Below, one piece after another: positions 36,623-45,207 of a stretch of 64,000 nt of DNA. This stretch comes from Mucispirillum schaedleri. Lineage in GTDB: Bacteria; Chrysiogenota; Deferribacteres; Deferribacterales; Mucispirillaceae. The notes under the pieces were generated by a model. That model was not told the DNA's origin. It made no database searches and was given only the letters and a program-made list of their open reading frames with translations. The first letter of the stretch is position 1; each line of letters starts with the position of its first letter. A program made the translations under genes and the position numbers. The stretch spans positions 1 through 64,000 of the forward strand of contig CASEIN010000045.1 in the NCBI GenBank assembly GCA_949287985.1, written 5' to 3'.

Positions 36623-37087
36623 TTAATATTTTTTACTGTGTGATGATTGTAATGCACTTCTTGCCTGCATTGCCCAGTTACCACCCTGTTTTGCTTTTGC
36701 TGGAAGTACTCTTACACGCCTAACCTTTGCCTTATTATGAGTATAAGCTGCAACAGCTGCACTAATAAGAACTAAAGTAGTATTATCAATATTTTGGTCG
36801 TTTAATGAATCATGAGAAATATCATCAGCACCTTTTGTACCTAATGTATTCCTCACTGATTTTAAAAACTTTTCAATAGCTGGTTCTGCTGCTTTGATAA
36901 TATTAATAAATATTATCATAATAGCAAGTACTGCAAATACAACACCAGTACCAGTGACAGTAACTTTTAAGCCTTCACCTATGGTATCATGCCAATCTCT
37001 ACTGTTATTAACAGTGTGAGTAGTAGCATAAGTCTGTGTATTTTCAGCATTGTTTTGAGCCAGCTGTATATACATATTTTCAGCCAT
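36623..37087 (-). CDS. Na+-transporting decarboxylase gamma/delta-type subunit (OadG-like)
   Basis: 154 residues with a single membrane span at about residues 40-66 (TVTGTGVVFAVLAIMIIFIN) and a basic, flexible C-terminal tail ending GGNWAMQARSALQS. This is the OadG/MmdD plan: it anchors and assembles the complex. The segment AAVAAYTHNKAKV resembles the conserved middle of these subunits. Confidence 0.85.
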   Translation of the reverse strand: MAENMYIQLAQNNAENTQTYATTHTVNNSRDWHDTIGEGLKVTVTGTGVVFAVLAIMIIFINIIKAAEPAIEKFLKSVRNTLGTKGADDISHDSLNDQNIDNTTLVLISAAVAAYTHNKAKVRRVRVLPAKAKQGGNWAMQARSALQSSHSKKY

Positions 37088-37096
37088 TGCAAACTC

Positions 37097-38647
37097 CTAT
37101 AACGGAATAAGTCCGTGTTTTTTATAAGGTCTAGTTTCGCGTTTAGAAGCAAACATTTCTAAAGATGCTGCTAAATAGCTTCTTGTATCTGCTGGTAATA
37201 TTACATTGTGAATATAGCCTCTTTTTGCTGCCACATAAGGGTTTGCAAAAAGCTCTCTGTATTCTTCAAGTCTTTTTTTAGTTTCAGCAGCTTTATCTTC
37301 TGCATTTTTAATTTCTTTACCATAAAGCAGACTAACAGCACCTTCTGCACCCATAACTGCAATTTCTGCAGTAGGCCATGCAGCAACTCTATCTGCTCCA
37401 AGCTCTTTAGAACACATACCAATATATGCACCACCATAAGCTTTCCTTAATATTATTGTAAATTTAGGAACAGTTGCTGATGCATAAGCATATAAAAGTT
37501 TTGCACCGTGTCTAATAATACCGCCATATTCCTGGTCAACTCCCGGCATAAATCCCGGAACATCAACTAAAGTAACTAAAGGTATATTAAATGCGTTACA
37601 GAAGCGGATAAAACGAGCAGCTTTATCTGATGAGTCAATATCTAATACACCTGCTTTAAATGCTGGCTGGTTAGCTATCACACCAATAGTTCTGCCGTTT
37701 AATCTACCAAAACCAACTATAATATTTTTAGCAAAGCCTTCTTGAACTTCTAAAAAGTCTGCATTATCTACAATTCTCCAAATGATTTCATGCATATCAT
37801 AAGGAATTTTTGGGTCTTCTGGAACTATAAAATTAAATGATTCATCAGGACCAATAACGCTGTTTCTTGATGATTCTATAATTGGTGCTTCTTCTGAATT
37901 ATTAGATGGAAGGAAAGATAAAAGCCTTCTAGCAAGCCCTAAAGCTTCAGGACCTGATTTTGCAACAAAATGTACAACACCAGAATAGTGAGCTTGAGCG
38001 TCAACACCACCAAGCTGTTCAAGAGAAACTTCCTCACCTGTAACTTCTTTAATGATTTTAGGGCCAGTAATATACATTTGCCCTTCACGCTGAACTTGAA
38101 TAATAAAGTCAGTTAAAGCAGGAGAATAAGCTGCACCACCTGCACAAGGACCAGCAATAATACTGATTTGTGGTACAACACCAGATAATAATACGTTACG
38201 ATAGAAAATACCGCCGTAACCAGATAAGGCACTAACACCTTCTTGAACTCTGGCACCGCCTGAGTCATTTATAAATATAAAAGGTGAACCAGTTTTTAAA
38301 GCTGCATCCATAAGTTCTTGGGCTTTTCTAGCACCTGCTTCACCCATAGTACCTGCATTAACAGTAAAATCCTGACTTGCTACAAATACAGACCTGCCAT
38401 CTACAAGCCCCATGCCTGTAACCATACCGTCTGCTGGCAAATCTTTCTTATCCATACCAAAGTCTGTACAACGGTGTTGTACCATTAAAAAATTCTCTTG
38501 GAAGGTATCTTCATCCAAAAGCATGCCTATACGCTCTCTGGCTGTATATTTACCTTGAGAGTGCATTTTCTCAATCTGAGCATCTCCACCACCCTTATAT
38601 AGTCGGGCACGAAGCTCAATAAGCTCTTTTACTTTGTCTTTGCTCAT
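37097..38647 (-). CDS. mmdA: Carboxyltransferase alpha subunit, probable methylmalonyl-CoA decarboxylase
   Basis: 516 residues of the acyl-CoA carboxyltransferase fold. The oxyanion-hole segments GGARVQEGVSALSGYGGIF and GAYIGMCSKELGADRV are present, and GVVPQISIIAGPCAGGAAYSPAL matches propionyl/methylmalonyl-CoA enzymes. This is unlike the HMGL-type OadA of oxaloacetate decarboxylase. With the biotin, gamma and beta subunits downstream it would form a Na+ pump that decarboxylates methylmalonyl-CoA; glutaconyl-CoA is an alternative substrate. Confidence 0.88.
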   Translation of the reverse strand: MSKDKVKELIELRARLYKGGGDAQIEKMHSQGKYTARERIGMLLDEDTFQENFLMVQHRCTDFGMDKKDLPADGMVTGMGLVDGRSVFVASQDFTVNAGTMGEAGARKAQELMDAALKTGSPFIFINDSGGARVQEGVSALSGYGGIFYRNVLLSGVVPQISIIAGPCAGGAAYSPALTDFIIQVQREGQMYITGPKIIKEVTGEEVSLEQLGGVDAQAHYSGVVHFVAKSGPEALGLARRLLSFLPSNNSEEAPIIESSRNSVIGPDESFNFIVPEDPKIPYDMHEIIWRIVDNADFLEVQEGFAKNIIVGFGRLNGRTIGVIANQPAFKAGVLDIDSSDKAARFIRFCNAFNIPLVTLVDVPGFMPGVDQEYGGIIRHGAKLLYAYASATVPKFTIILRKAYGGAYIGMCSKELGADRVAAWPTAEIAVMGAEGAVSLLYGKEIKNAEDKAAETKKRLEEYRELFANPYVAAKRGYIHNVILPADTRSYLAASLEMFASKRETRPYKKHGLIPL

Positions 38648-38686
38648 TTAAACCTCACCTTATTAGAATAGATTTTATCCAAAGCT

Positions 38687-38715
38687 ATATTATACTTAAT
38701 TTATATAGTTTTCAA
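38687..38715 (-). promoter_or_regulatory. Promoter of the Na+-decarboxylase operon
   Basis: Minus-strand TTGAAA (38710-38715) and TAATAT (38687-38692) have 17-base spacing, 39 bases before the start at 38647. An overlapping TATAAT is 15 bases from the same -35 box. Confidence 0.5.
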
Positions 38716-38731
38716 GTATTATATAAAAAAA

Positions 38732-40300
38732 TTATCTTTTTCTTTTAGAACGCCTTCTTACAGAATTTTTGCTGCTGTCAGCATTGCCTGCATTATCTTG
38801 AAATCTTTTTCTTCCTTTTATGTTTTTAAATTTGTTTAAAATTTTGCTTAAATCTTTTGGCAGCACAACATAATCTTCATCAGGATTAATATAATTTAAC
38901 TTATGTTTTGTATAGCTTTCTATTTTAGGAATAAGATATGCATCTTCTTCTGTGGCAAATATGACAGATACACCCTTTTCCCCTGCTCTGCCAGTTCTGC
39001 CTATTCTATGCACATAATCTTCTGGATCATCTGGCAGTGTATAGTTAAATACATGGCTTATACTATCAACATGTATGCCTCTTGCTGCCACATCTGTAGC
39101 ACATAAAACCCTAATGCTTCCACTTCTTAATTCTTCCAGAGTTTTTATTCTTCTTGATTGTGTTACATCACCAGATAAAAGCCCAGCAGATATACCGCAG
39201 GCTTTAAACATATCTGTAAGGCGGGCAACTTCATTTCTTCTATTGCCAAAAACAATTACTCTACTTAAATTATCATTTGTAATCATATTATACATTATGG
39301 CAAACTTTTCTTTAATCGATGCAATATAAGCAATTTGTTCTATATTCTCAGAAGTTATTTCTTTTGATTCAACTTCAATACTAACAGGCTCTTTTGTCCA
39401 TTTTGAAGCAAGTTTTAAAATATCGTCATTTAATGTGGCACTAAAAAGCATGGTCTGCCTTTGATTTTTAGAAGGAAGTGATGATATTATTTTTTTCATA
39501 TCAGGAATAAAGCCCATATCAAGCATTCTATCGGCTTCGTCAATAACTAAAATTTCAACCTTTGATAAGTCTAATATTTCCTGTTCTTTATAGTCAAGCA
39601 GCCTGCCTGGTGTTGCAACTAAAATGTCTATTGGTTTATTTTCAATCTGCCTTTTTTGTTTTTCATAATTAATGCCACCAAAAACAGACTGAATACTCAT
39701 ATTGCAGTATCTGCCAATATTTCTAGCATCTTTTTCTATCTGCATAACAAGTTCCCTTGTTGGTGCCATAATTAAAGCTCGTGGAGTACCCTTTTTTCTA
39801 TTTTCATCAACATTATCAGAAAGCCTTTTAAATAAAGTGATTAAAAAAGCAGCAGTTTTACCAGTTCCTGTTTGAGCCTTTCCTGAAACATCTTTACCAT
39901 TTAAAGATTCTGGCAAAATCATTTTTTGTATAGGAGTGCAGTATTTATATTCACATTCATAAATACCCCTCATAAGCCTATCAGGCAGCCCTAAATCGTG
40001 AAAACGGATTTCACCATCACACGCTTCCACTTTAAATTCGTCTACTTTCCAAGAACCAAAATCCACATATTCATCTTCCATATTAATATGTTTTAATTCC
40101 TGTTTTTTGCTTTGTTTTTTTACTTTCTCTGCCTGTTTTTTACTTGATGTTTTTAAAATATTTCTTTCTTTGGTTCTGCTTTCCTTACTATTTATGTTAT
40201 CAGATAAGCCTATTTGATTAGATATTTCTCTGATTATTATTTTATTTTGTGCTGTTTCATTTTTTTTGATAATCTGTTTTATTCGCTCAAGTATAGACAT
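38732..40300 (-). CDS. DEAD-box RNA helicase
   Basis: 522 residues. A Lys-rich N-terminal extension of about 95 residues precedes the core. Core motifs are GLPDRLMRGIYECEYKYCTPIQ (Q motif), AQTGTGKTAAF (I), PTRELVMQ (Ia), VIDEADRMLDMGF (II), SATL (III) and HRIGRTGRAGE (VI). The tail is basic (RRRSKRKR). RhlB/RhlE-type enzymes remodel RNA during decay or ribosome assembly. The exact subfamily is not fixed. Confidence 0.93.
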   Translation of the reverse strand: MSILERIKQIIKKNETAQNKIIIREISNQIGLSDNINSKESRTKERNILKTSSKKQAEKVKKQSKKQELKHINMEDEYVDFGSWKVDEFKVEACDGEIRFHDLGLPDRLMRGIYECEYKYCTPIQKMILPESLNGKDVSGKAQTGTGKTAAFLITLFKRLSDNVDENRKKGTPRALIMAPTRELVMQIEKDARNIGRYCNMSIQSVFGGINYEKQKRQIENKPIDILVATPGRLLDYKEQEILDLSKVEILVIDEADRMLDMGFIPDMKKIISSLPSKNQRQTMLFSATLNDDILKLASKWTKEPVSIEVESKEITSENIEQIAYIASIKEKFAIMYNMITNDNLSRVIVFGNRRNEVARLTDMFKACGISAGLLSGDVTQSRRIKTLEELRSGSIRVLCATDVAARGIHVDSISHVFNYTLPDDPEDYVHRIGRTGRAGEKGVSVIFATEEDAYLIPKIESYTKHKLNYINPDEDYVVLPKDLSKILNKFKNIKGRKRFQDNAGNADSSKNSVRRRSKRKR

Positions 40301-40487
40301 TTTAACCTTCTAGTATAATGTATTTTATCCATTTTAGGATATTAAAATCATAGTAATATATATGAATAAATAATTTTTTGGTAGCAATTTTTTTATTTTT
40401 TATGAAATTTTATTTTGAATTAAAAAATTATACTTTTGTATTAATAACTTAAAAAGTCATATAAAAAAGCAAGGTTTTTGGTTTATA

Positions 40488-40521
40488 AAAAAAGCAGGTA
40501 TAAAATATATACCTGCTTTTA
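40488..40521 (-). terminator. Terminator of the BIG2 lipoprotein gene
   Basis: A 13-base perfect stem, AAAAGCAGGTATA (40490-40502) with TATACCTGCTTTT (40508-40520), loop AAATA, lies 6 bases after the lipoprotein stop with T runs on both sides. It shares the GCAGGT core of two other terminators in the window. Confidence 0.8.
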
Positions 40522-40526
40522 TTTAA

Positions 40527-43043
40527 TTAATTTAATTTTGGCATCAATTCAATATCTTCATATGCATTATCACCGGCTTTAAAAATATACTGAATATCTG
40601 CATCTTTTTTAAGCAAGTTATTCATATTTTGTAATGCCTCAGCTAAAGAGTCTTCAGCTTGCCCATTATTTCTTATTATTTTTGTAACAGGGCTTTTTAT
40701 TTTTGAGTTGCTTTCTGCTGGCACACTTTTTACATATACTTCTTCTTCATTTGTTATAGATGTATAACTGCCGTAATCTAATCCTTTATTTGAACCAGTA
40801 GAATTTACTACGCCTATAAAAATAGATGCAGAAACATCAGCCGTACCCTGCTCCACAACACCAGCAATTCCACCTGCATAGTCTTGAGCTGTAATCTGCC
40901 CAGCAGCATAAGAGCCTTTCACATAAGAACCAGAAGAAAGCACTCCAGCTATACCGCCAGTTGCTGTTATGTAATCTACTGCTTTAGCAGGGTTTGTAAG
41001 ATTAATATTATTTGCTGCTGATGAGATTATTTTACCTTTATTAATACCTGCTATACCGCCAAGCACAGTTCTTGAAGTAGCAAACTTTATAACAAGGCTT
41101 CCTGTATCAACAGTGCAGTTATCAATTACTCCTGTAGACTGCCCAGTAATCAGACCAGCATTAGCAAACAAATCTGCAAATACTTGTTGCAACTCAACTG
41201 CAGCATTATTAATAGATACATTTTTAATAGTACCATTATTTTCACCAGCAACAACACCAGTATAAGTCTCTTTGTGTGTTATATTCAGTGATCTTATAAC
41301 AGGAGTATCAAAAACAACATTCATAATAGTACCGCCAAGCACACTTACAAAACCATAATGGACACTTGGACTGTCATCTACTTTATATTCCCTTATTATA
41401 TGACCATTTCCGTCAAAAGTGCCATCAAAAATTTCACCAGCATGTTCTGTTTCAACACCTGTGAAATCTAAATCTGTCATTAATTTAAATGATTTATTTT
41501 GTATATCATAAAAGCAGAGTGTAAACCCTGTCTTGTTATATATCAAATATACACCATTTTCATCCTGCTCATATCCATGCAGCACTTTTCTTATTGTTTT
41601 AATAGTGTATTCTGCAGTTTTACCACCTGCTGCTGCAGTAATAACAACATTTTCTGCTTCTGCCAAAGCTGTAATAACTGCATCTCCTGTTATAGCATCC
41701 TGCTCTATTGAAACTGCTGTATCATTATTTGATGACCATGTTACTTTATTATCTGTAGCATTAGCTGGGAAAAGCTCTGCTTTAAAAGTCACCTGTCCTT
41801 CAACACCCATTTCATCATAACCTTTAATTTTTATCTCAGATACTGGAATTTCTGTGCCGTATGGTACAAACTCAACATCAATACTTGCACTTGCTGTTTC
41901 CCCACAAGGTTGATTTGATTTATCAACGGCCGTTGCTGTAATAGTTACAGGCCCAGTTTGATTTCCATGTACTACTCTGCCATTAGCATCTGTTAGTGCA
42001 ATTTCCATATTGCTAGATATCCACAGTATATCTTTGCAAGATGCATTTTCTGGAGTAATGGTTGCCTGCAACTGTAATACATCATTAATTCCAAGCGTTG
42101 TTTTTCCACCTACAGTAACATCTTCATAACCTTTAATAGTAACTGATTTTACAGGTATATATACTACTGTCACTTCATAAGATGATGACACCCCACCTGC
42201 TGTTGCAGTAATTACAGCTGTGCCTGGATAAGCACCAGGTTTACTGCTTGCAGAAACTCTGCCAGTGCTGTCAACTTCTGCTACCCATTCATCACTTGAT
42301 TTCCATGTTACTCTGTTAAATGTAGCATCACTTGGCACAACTTCAGCTTTAAATAAAGCAGAGTTTCCAATAGCTATTTCTTTCACGCCTGTAATTTTTA
42401 CTTCCTGAACTGGTATAACATTAGCATGAGATAAAATTGTAATGTTTTTAGTTGCAGTATGTTTTCCTGCTTTTGCTGTAACAGTAACTTTTCCGCTTTT
42501 ATTTTCACCATTTGCTGTTAAAACGCCATTTTCATCAATAGTTGCAAGAGAAGTATCACTTACCCACCACATAACAGTTTTATTTGTAGCATTCTCTGGC
42601 AAAACTTCTGATGTTAAATGAAGCTGCTCCCCTGCTAACATATCAAACTTTAATTCCTCTACGCCAATATTAATTGAGCTGACAGGAATAAATGGTTCAT
42701 CTGGTGCTTTTACATAAATAGATACAACATCTTTTATATTGCCATAACTTGCTGTAATTTCTACCATACCTTCAGCAACATCTTTGGCACGAATTAAACC
42801 ATTATTATCAATTTCAAGCAAATCTTGATTACTTGTATCCCACATAATATTTAATTCAGGCCTATCTGTCATAAGCTGATATTCTTCACCATAATTTAAG
42901 TATTCTGGTGCATTGATAATACTTATACTCTTTACATCTGTTTGAGCACCACCACTGGAACTAGAACTGGAGCAACCTGACATACATAATACAAAAAATA
43001 TGCATAATGTAATTAGTAGTGATATTTTAGAATAATGGACCAT
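40527..43043 (-). CDS. Surface lipoprotein with five BIG2 Ig-like repeats and GLUG-type repeats
   Basis: 838 residues. A lipoprotein signal ends in MSGC with Cys24 and is followed by a Ser/Gly stretch. Five BIG2-type domains follow (to about residue 490), each with a pattern such as LPENATNKTVMWWVSD or VPSDATFNRVTWKSSD. Residues from about 560 to 760 contain GLUG-like repeats (GGIAGVLSSGSYVKGSYAAG). BIG2/GLUG proteins are cell-surface adhesins or scaffolds. AGGAGG precedes the ATG. The long upstream region holds unusual structure. Confidence 0.88.
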   Translation of the reverse strand: MVHYSKISLLITLCIFFVLCMSGCSSSSSSGGAQTDVKSISIINAPEYLNYGEEYQLMTDRPELNIMWDTSNQDLLEIDNNGLIRAKDVAEGMVEITASYGNIKDVVSIYVKAPDEPFIPVSSINIGVEELKFDMLAGEQLHLTSEVLPENATNKTVMWWVSDTSLATIDENGVLTANGENKSGKVTVTAKAGKHTATKNITILSHANVIPVQEVKITGVKEIAIGNSALFKAEVVPSDATFNRVTWKSSDEWVAEVDSTGRVSASSKPGAYPGTAVITATAGGVSSSYEVTVVYIPVKSVTIKGYEDVTVGGKTTLGINDVLQLQATITPENASCKDILWISSNMEIALTDANGRVVHGNQTGPVTITATAVDKSNQPCGETASASIDVEFVPYGTEIPVSEIKIKGYDEMGVEGQVTFKAELFPANATDNKVTWSSNNDTAVSIEQDAITGDAVITALAEAENVVITAAAGGKTAEYTIKTIRKVLHGYEQDENGVYLIYNKTGFTLCFYDIQNKSFKLMTDLDFTGVETEHAGEIFDGTFDGNGHIIREYKVDDSPSVHYGFVSVLGGTIMNVVFDTPVIRSLNITHKETYTGVVAGENNGTIKNVSINNAAVELQQVFADLFANAGLITGQSTGVIDNCTVDTGSLVIKFATSRTVLGGIAGINKGKIISSAANNINLTNPAKAVDYITATGGIAGVLSSGSYVKGSYAAGQITAQDYAGGIAGVVEQGTADVSASIFIGVVNSTGSNKGLDYGSYTSITNEEEVYVKSVPAESNSKIKSPVTKIIRNNGQAEDSLAEALQNMNNLLKKDADIQYIFKAGDNAYEDIELMPKLN

Positions 43044-43087
43044 AACATCCTCCTAGATTTATAAGATGCAGCTAATATTTTTAAAAA

Positions 43088-43114
43088 TTTATAATAAATG
43101 GTAATTTATGTCAA
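43088..43114 (-). promoter_or_regulatory. Candidate promoter of the BIG2 lipoprotein gene
   Basis: A consensus TTGACA (minus strand, 43109-43114) lies 15 bases from TATAAA (43088-43093) and 17 bases from TAAATT. It sits 45-70 bases ahead of the lipoprotein start. The spacing to the better -10 box is short. Confidence 0.4.
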
Positions 43115-43138
43115 TTTAATTTTAAAGTTAGCCCTAAA

Positions 43139-43174
43139 CGGAACAGACCACCTAAAATTAGGTGGCCTGTTCCG
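43139..43174. repeat. 17-pair inverted repeat (strong hairpin)
   Basis: The arms CGGAACAG-A-CCACCTAA and TTAGGTGG-C-CTGTTCCG pair with one A/C mismatch around a two-base loop. It is much more GC-rich than its surroundings and lies just upstream of the candidate lipoprotein promoter. Neither side has a T tract long enough for a standard terminator. Confidence 0.8.
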
Positions 43175-43176
43175 TC

Positions 43177-43291
43177 TACTTCTTTTATGATACTTGAATA
43201 CTAAATATACTACTACAATACTAAAGTTATACTAATCTACTAAATATACTCACATACTTTAAATACTTAATCTATACTTTATTTATATACT
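43177..43291. repeat. Degenerate TACT tandem array
   Basis: Thirteen TACT tetramers occur in 115 bases, most 8, 9 or 11 bases apart (starts at 43177, 43191, 43199, 43208, 43211, 43219, 43230, 43238, 43247, 43255, 43264, 43275, 43288). The 13-mer TACTAAATATACT occurs exactly at 43199 and 43238. Confidence 0.7.
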
Positions 43292-43545
43292 TTAACTTAC
43301 ATATGCAACCTTCTCTATGACTGTAATATAATCATATTATTTTCATTTGTCAACTAAATATTTTATATTTTTTCAAATTCTTTTGATTTTGCTTATTTTT
43401 TAAGCAATTAAAATTATTTTATTTATATATATCAATAGTTTAAAAAAAATATATTTTTATAGATTTTTACCTTTAAAACGGGTGTTTTTTGCATTATTTT
43501 AAGATAAAAACAGTATTAAAATTGCTAACTATTAACACATGTGCT

Positions 43546-43575
43546 TAAAAAAAAGGCAGAACATTTATCTGCCTT
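43546..43575 (-). terminator. Rho-independent terminator of the HIT gene
   Basis: AAGGCAGA (43553-43560) pairs with TCTGCCTT (43568-43575) with a 7-base loop. On the minus strand a run of T residues follows, about 48 bases after the stop of the HIT gene. Confidence 0.8.
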
Positions 43576-43622
43576 AATAACTCATTTTTACTGTGCTTAA
43601 AAGTTAGGCAATATTTGTTACA

Positions 43623-44039
43623 TTAAAATGACTGCCTAATTTTTTCGCCATCTTTTGCTATTTCTGGTATTTCAACTTTTAACCTAGGTGGGCTGTATTT
43701 ACCAAATTCATCACCTTTATATCGTGGAATAATATGAACATGGGAATGAAATACTTCCTGCCCTGCTGCATTTTCGTTCTGCTGAAATACATATATACCT
43801 TCTGCATTAAATGCTTTTTTTACAGCATTTGATACTTTGCTTATAACATTATAAAAATTTTTACCTACATTTTTTGGAGTATCTAATATATTCCTGCAAT
43901 GATATTTAGGAATAACAAGGGTATGCCCCCTAACTGCTGGATTAATATCCATAAATGCTAAAAACTCATCATCTTCATATACTTTCGTTGATGGTATTTC
44001 TCCATTAATAATTTTGCAAAATATACAATCTTTATCCAT
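43623..44039 (-). CDS. HIT-family nucleotide hydrolase (HinT-like)
   Basis: 138 residues. It starts CIFCKIINGEIPSTKVYEDD and has the histidine triad HSHVHIIPRY. CxxC near the start and a His further on would form a zinc site. HinT-type proteins hydrolyse purine nucleoside phosphoramidates. It is a single-gene unit with its own terminator. Confidence 0.93.
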   Translation of the reverse strand: MDKDCIFCKIINGEIPSTKVYEDDEFLAFMDINPAVRGHTLVIPKYHCRNILDTPKNVGKNFYNVISKVSNAVKKAFNAEGIYVFQQNENAAGQEVFHSHVHIIPRYKGDEFGKYSPPRLKVEIPEIAKDGEKIRQSF

Positions 44040-44198
44040 ATATCACCTCGCTTATTTATCCACCAATAGTATGCTTTATAAATGCTATATTGTAAATAAA
44101 AATTACAATAATATATATTATGTATAAATATTTAGTTAATTAAATACAACATATGTTTTATTATAGTCTATAAATAAATGTATAATAAAAATATTTAG

Positions 44199-44227
44199 TT
44201 GATTTTATTTTATTATTTTTATATGCT
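44199..44227 (+). promoter_or_regulatory. Candidate promoter of the signalling operon
   Basis: TTGATT (44199-44204) and TATGCT (44222-44227) have 17-base spacing, 29 bases ahead of the start at 44257. Confidence 0.4.
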
Positions 44228-44256
44228 ATATTAAAGTATATTTTATGGGTGGTTTT

Positions 44257-44838
44257 ATGGATTCTGAAAACCTAATACATAACCTTAGCATTGTAAGAGA
44301 ATATTTTTCTCATAATATGAGAACTTCTACTGCTATGGTTGTGGCTACCGTTAGTATTTTTAAATTTGGACTTAGTGATGATACAGATAATATGACAGAT
44401 ATGATTATAGAGTCATCTTATTTTCTTGACGTGTATGATAAAGGTATGGAAGTGCTTTTTAATTACGTTTTAGAAAAACCTATAAAAAATGAAAGAGAAA
44501 AGTTTGACCCTGTAAAAATCACTGGAAAGGTTATTGAAGATTTACGCTGTTCTATACAGGAACAAAATATTAAAGTTTCATGTATTTATGATGAAATGAA
44601 CCCTGTTAAAACAAACAGTTATATAGCAAAAACATTACTTGAACTTATACTATGTGAAGAAATAAGAAAATGCAGCAGTGAATTATCTATTCATTCACGT
44701 GGCGATGTGCTTACAATTAAAAAATCATATAATACTGATATACCAGATATTTATCAGATATTTAAAAAAATATTAGCAGAAGTTGAAATAGATTTTATAT
44801 ATACTTCTGACTCTGTTTCTTTGAGGTTTAAGTCATGA
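44257..44838 (+). CDS. Histidine-kinase-like protein without an ATP site (possible phosphotransferase)
   Basis: 193 residues. An H-box-like motif is at residues 18-27 (SHNMRTSTAM, His19), close to the kinase pattern H-x-x-R-T-P but with Ser for Pro. A second, alpha/beta part looks like a shrunken HATPase fold: TLLELILCEEIRKC sits where the N-box would be but lacks its Asn, and no DxGxG or G2 motif is seen. That layout recalls ChpT or Spo0B, which pass phosphate without ATP. The start at 44257 follows GGGTGG. Its stop overlaps the receiver start (ATGA). Confidence 0.65.
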   Translation: MDSENLIHNLSIVREYFSHNMRTSTAMVVATVSIFKFGLSDDTDNMTDMIIESSYFLDVYDKGMEVLFNYVLEKPIKNEREKFDPVKITGKVIEDLRCSIQEQNIKVSCIYDEMNPVKTNSYIAKTLLELILCEEIRKCSSELSIHSRGDVLTIKKSYNTDIPDIYQIFKKILAEVEIDFIYTSDSVSLRFKS

Positions 44839-45194
44839 AAATATTAATAGCCGATGATGAATTAAGACTTCGTAAAGTAATAGCCCTTTATATGACAAAA
44901 TGTGGCTATGAAATAATAGAGGCAGGAAATGGTGAGGCTGCTGTGGAACTTGTTAAAGAACATAAACCTGATGCAATAGTGCTTGATGTTATGATGCCAG
45001 GGTTAAATGGTATAGAAGCTGCTGAAACTATTAGAAAAATGCCAGAATTTGCAAAAACACCTATTATATTACTTACTGCTAATGCCAGTGAAAATGATGT
45101 AAAAAAAGGACTGGCAACTGGAGCTAATAAATATATTACAAAACCATTTTCACCTAAAGAACTTGTAGAAACTATTGATTCTCTTATAAAATAA
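44835..45194 (+). CDS. CheY-like response regulator
   Basis: 119 residues, one receiver domain. The acidic pocket is Asp7-Asp8, the phospho-acceptor is Asp51 (IVLDVMMPGLNG), with Thr81 and Lys103 completing the site. There is no output domain. It overlaps the degenerate kinase-like gene by 4 bases, so the two are most likely partners. Confidence 0.93.
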   Translation: MKILIADDELRLRKVIALYMTKCGYEIIEAGNGEAAVELVKEHKPDAIVLDVMMPGLNGIEAAETIRKMPEFAKTPIILLTANASENDVKKGLATGANKYITKPFSPKELVETIDSLIK

Positions 45195-45207
45195 ATTTGG
45201 TAACTAG

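Larger units (their letters stand above)
43044..43622. other. 579-base intergenic region with hairpin and TACT array
   Basis: No gene is seen. It holds a candidate promoter at 43088-43114, a 17-pair near-perfect hairpin at 43139-43174, a TACT-rich array at 43177-43291, a plain AT-rich stretch, and the HIT terminator at 43546-43575. Confidence 0.65.

Noticed and set aside
43177-43291. CRISPR array
   Set aside because: Repeat units are four bases with 8-14-base spacing, there are no spacers of normal size and no cas genes in the window.
43044-43622. Hidden small gene or known structured RNA in the long intergenic region
   Set aside because: No frame has a start with a ribosome site and reasonable length, and I recognise no conserved RNA family motif.
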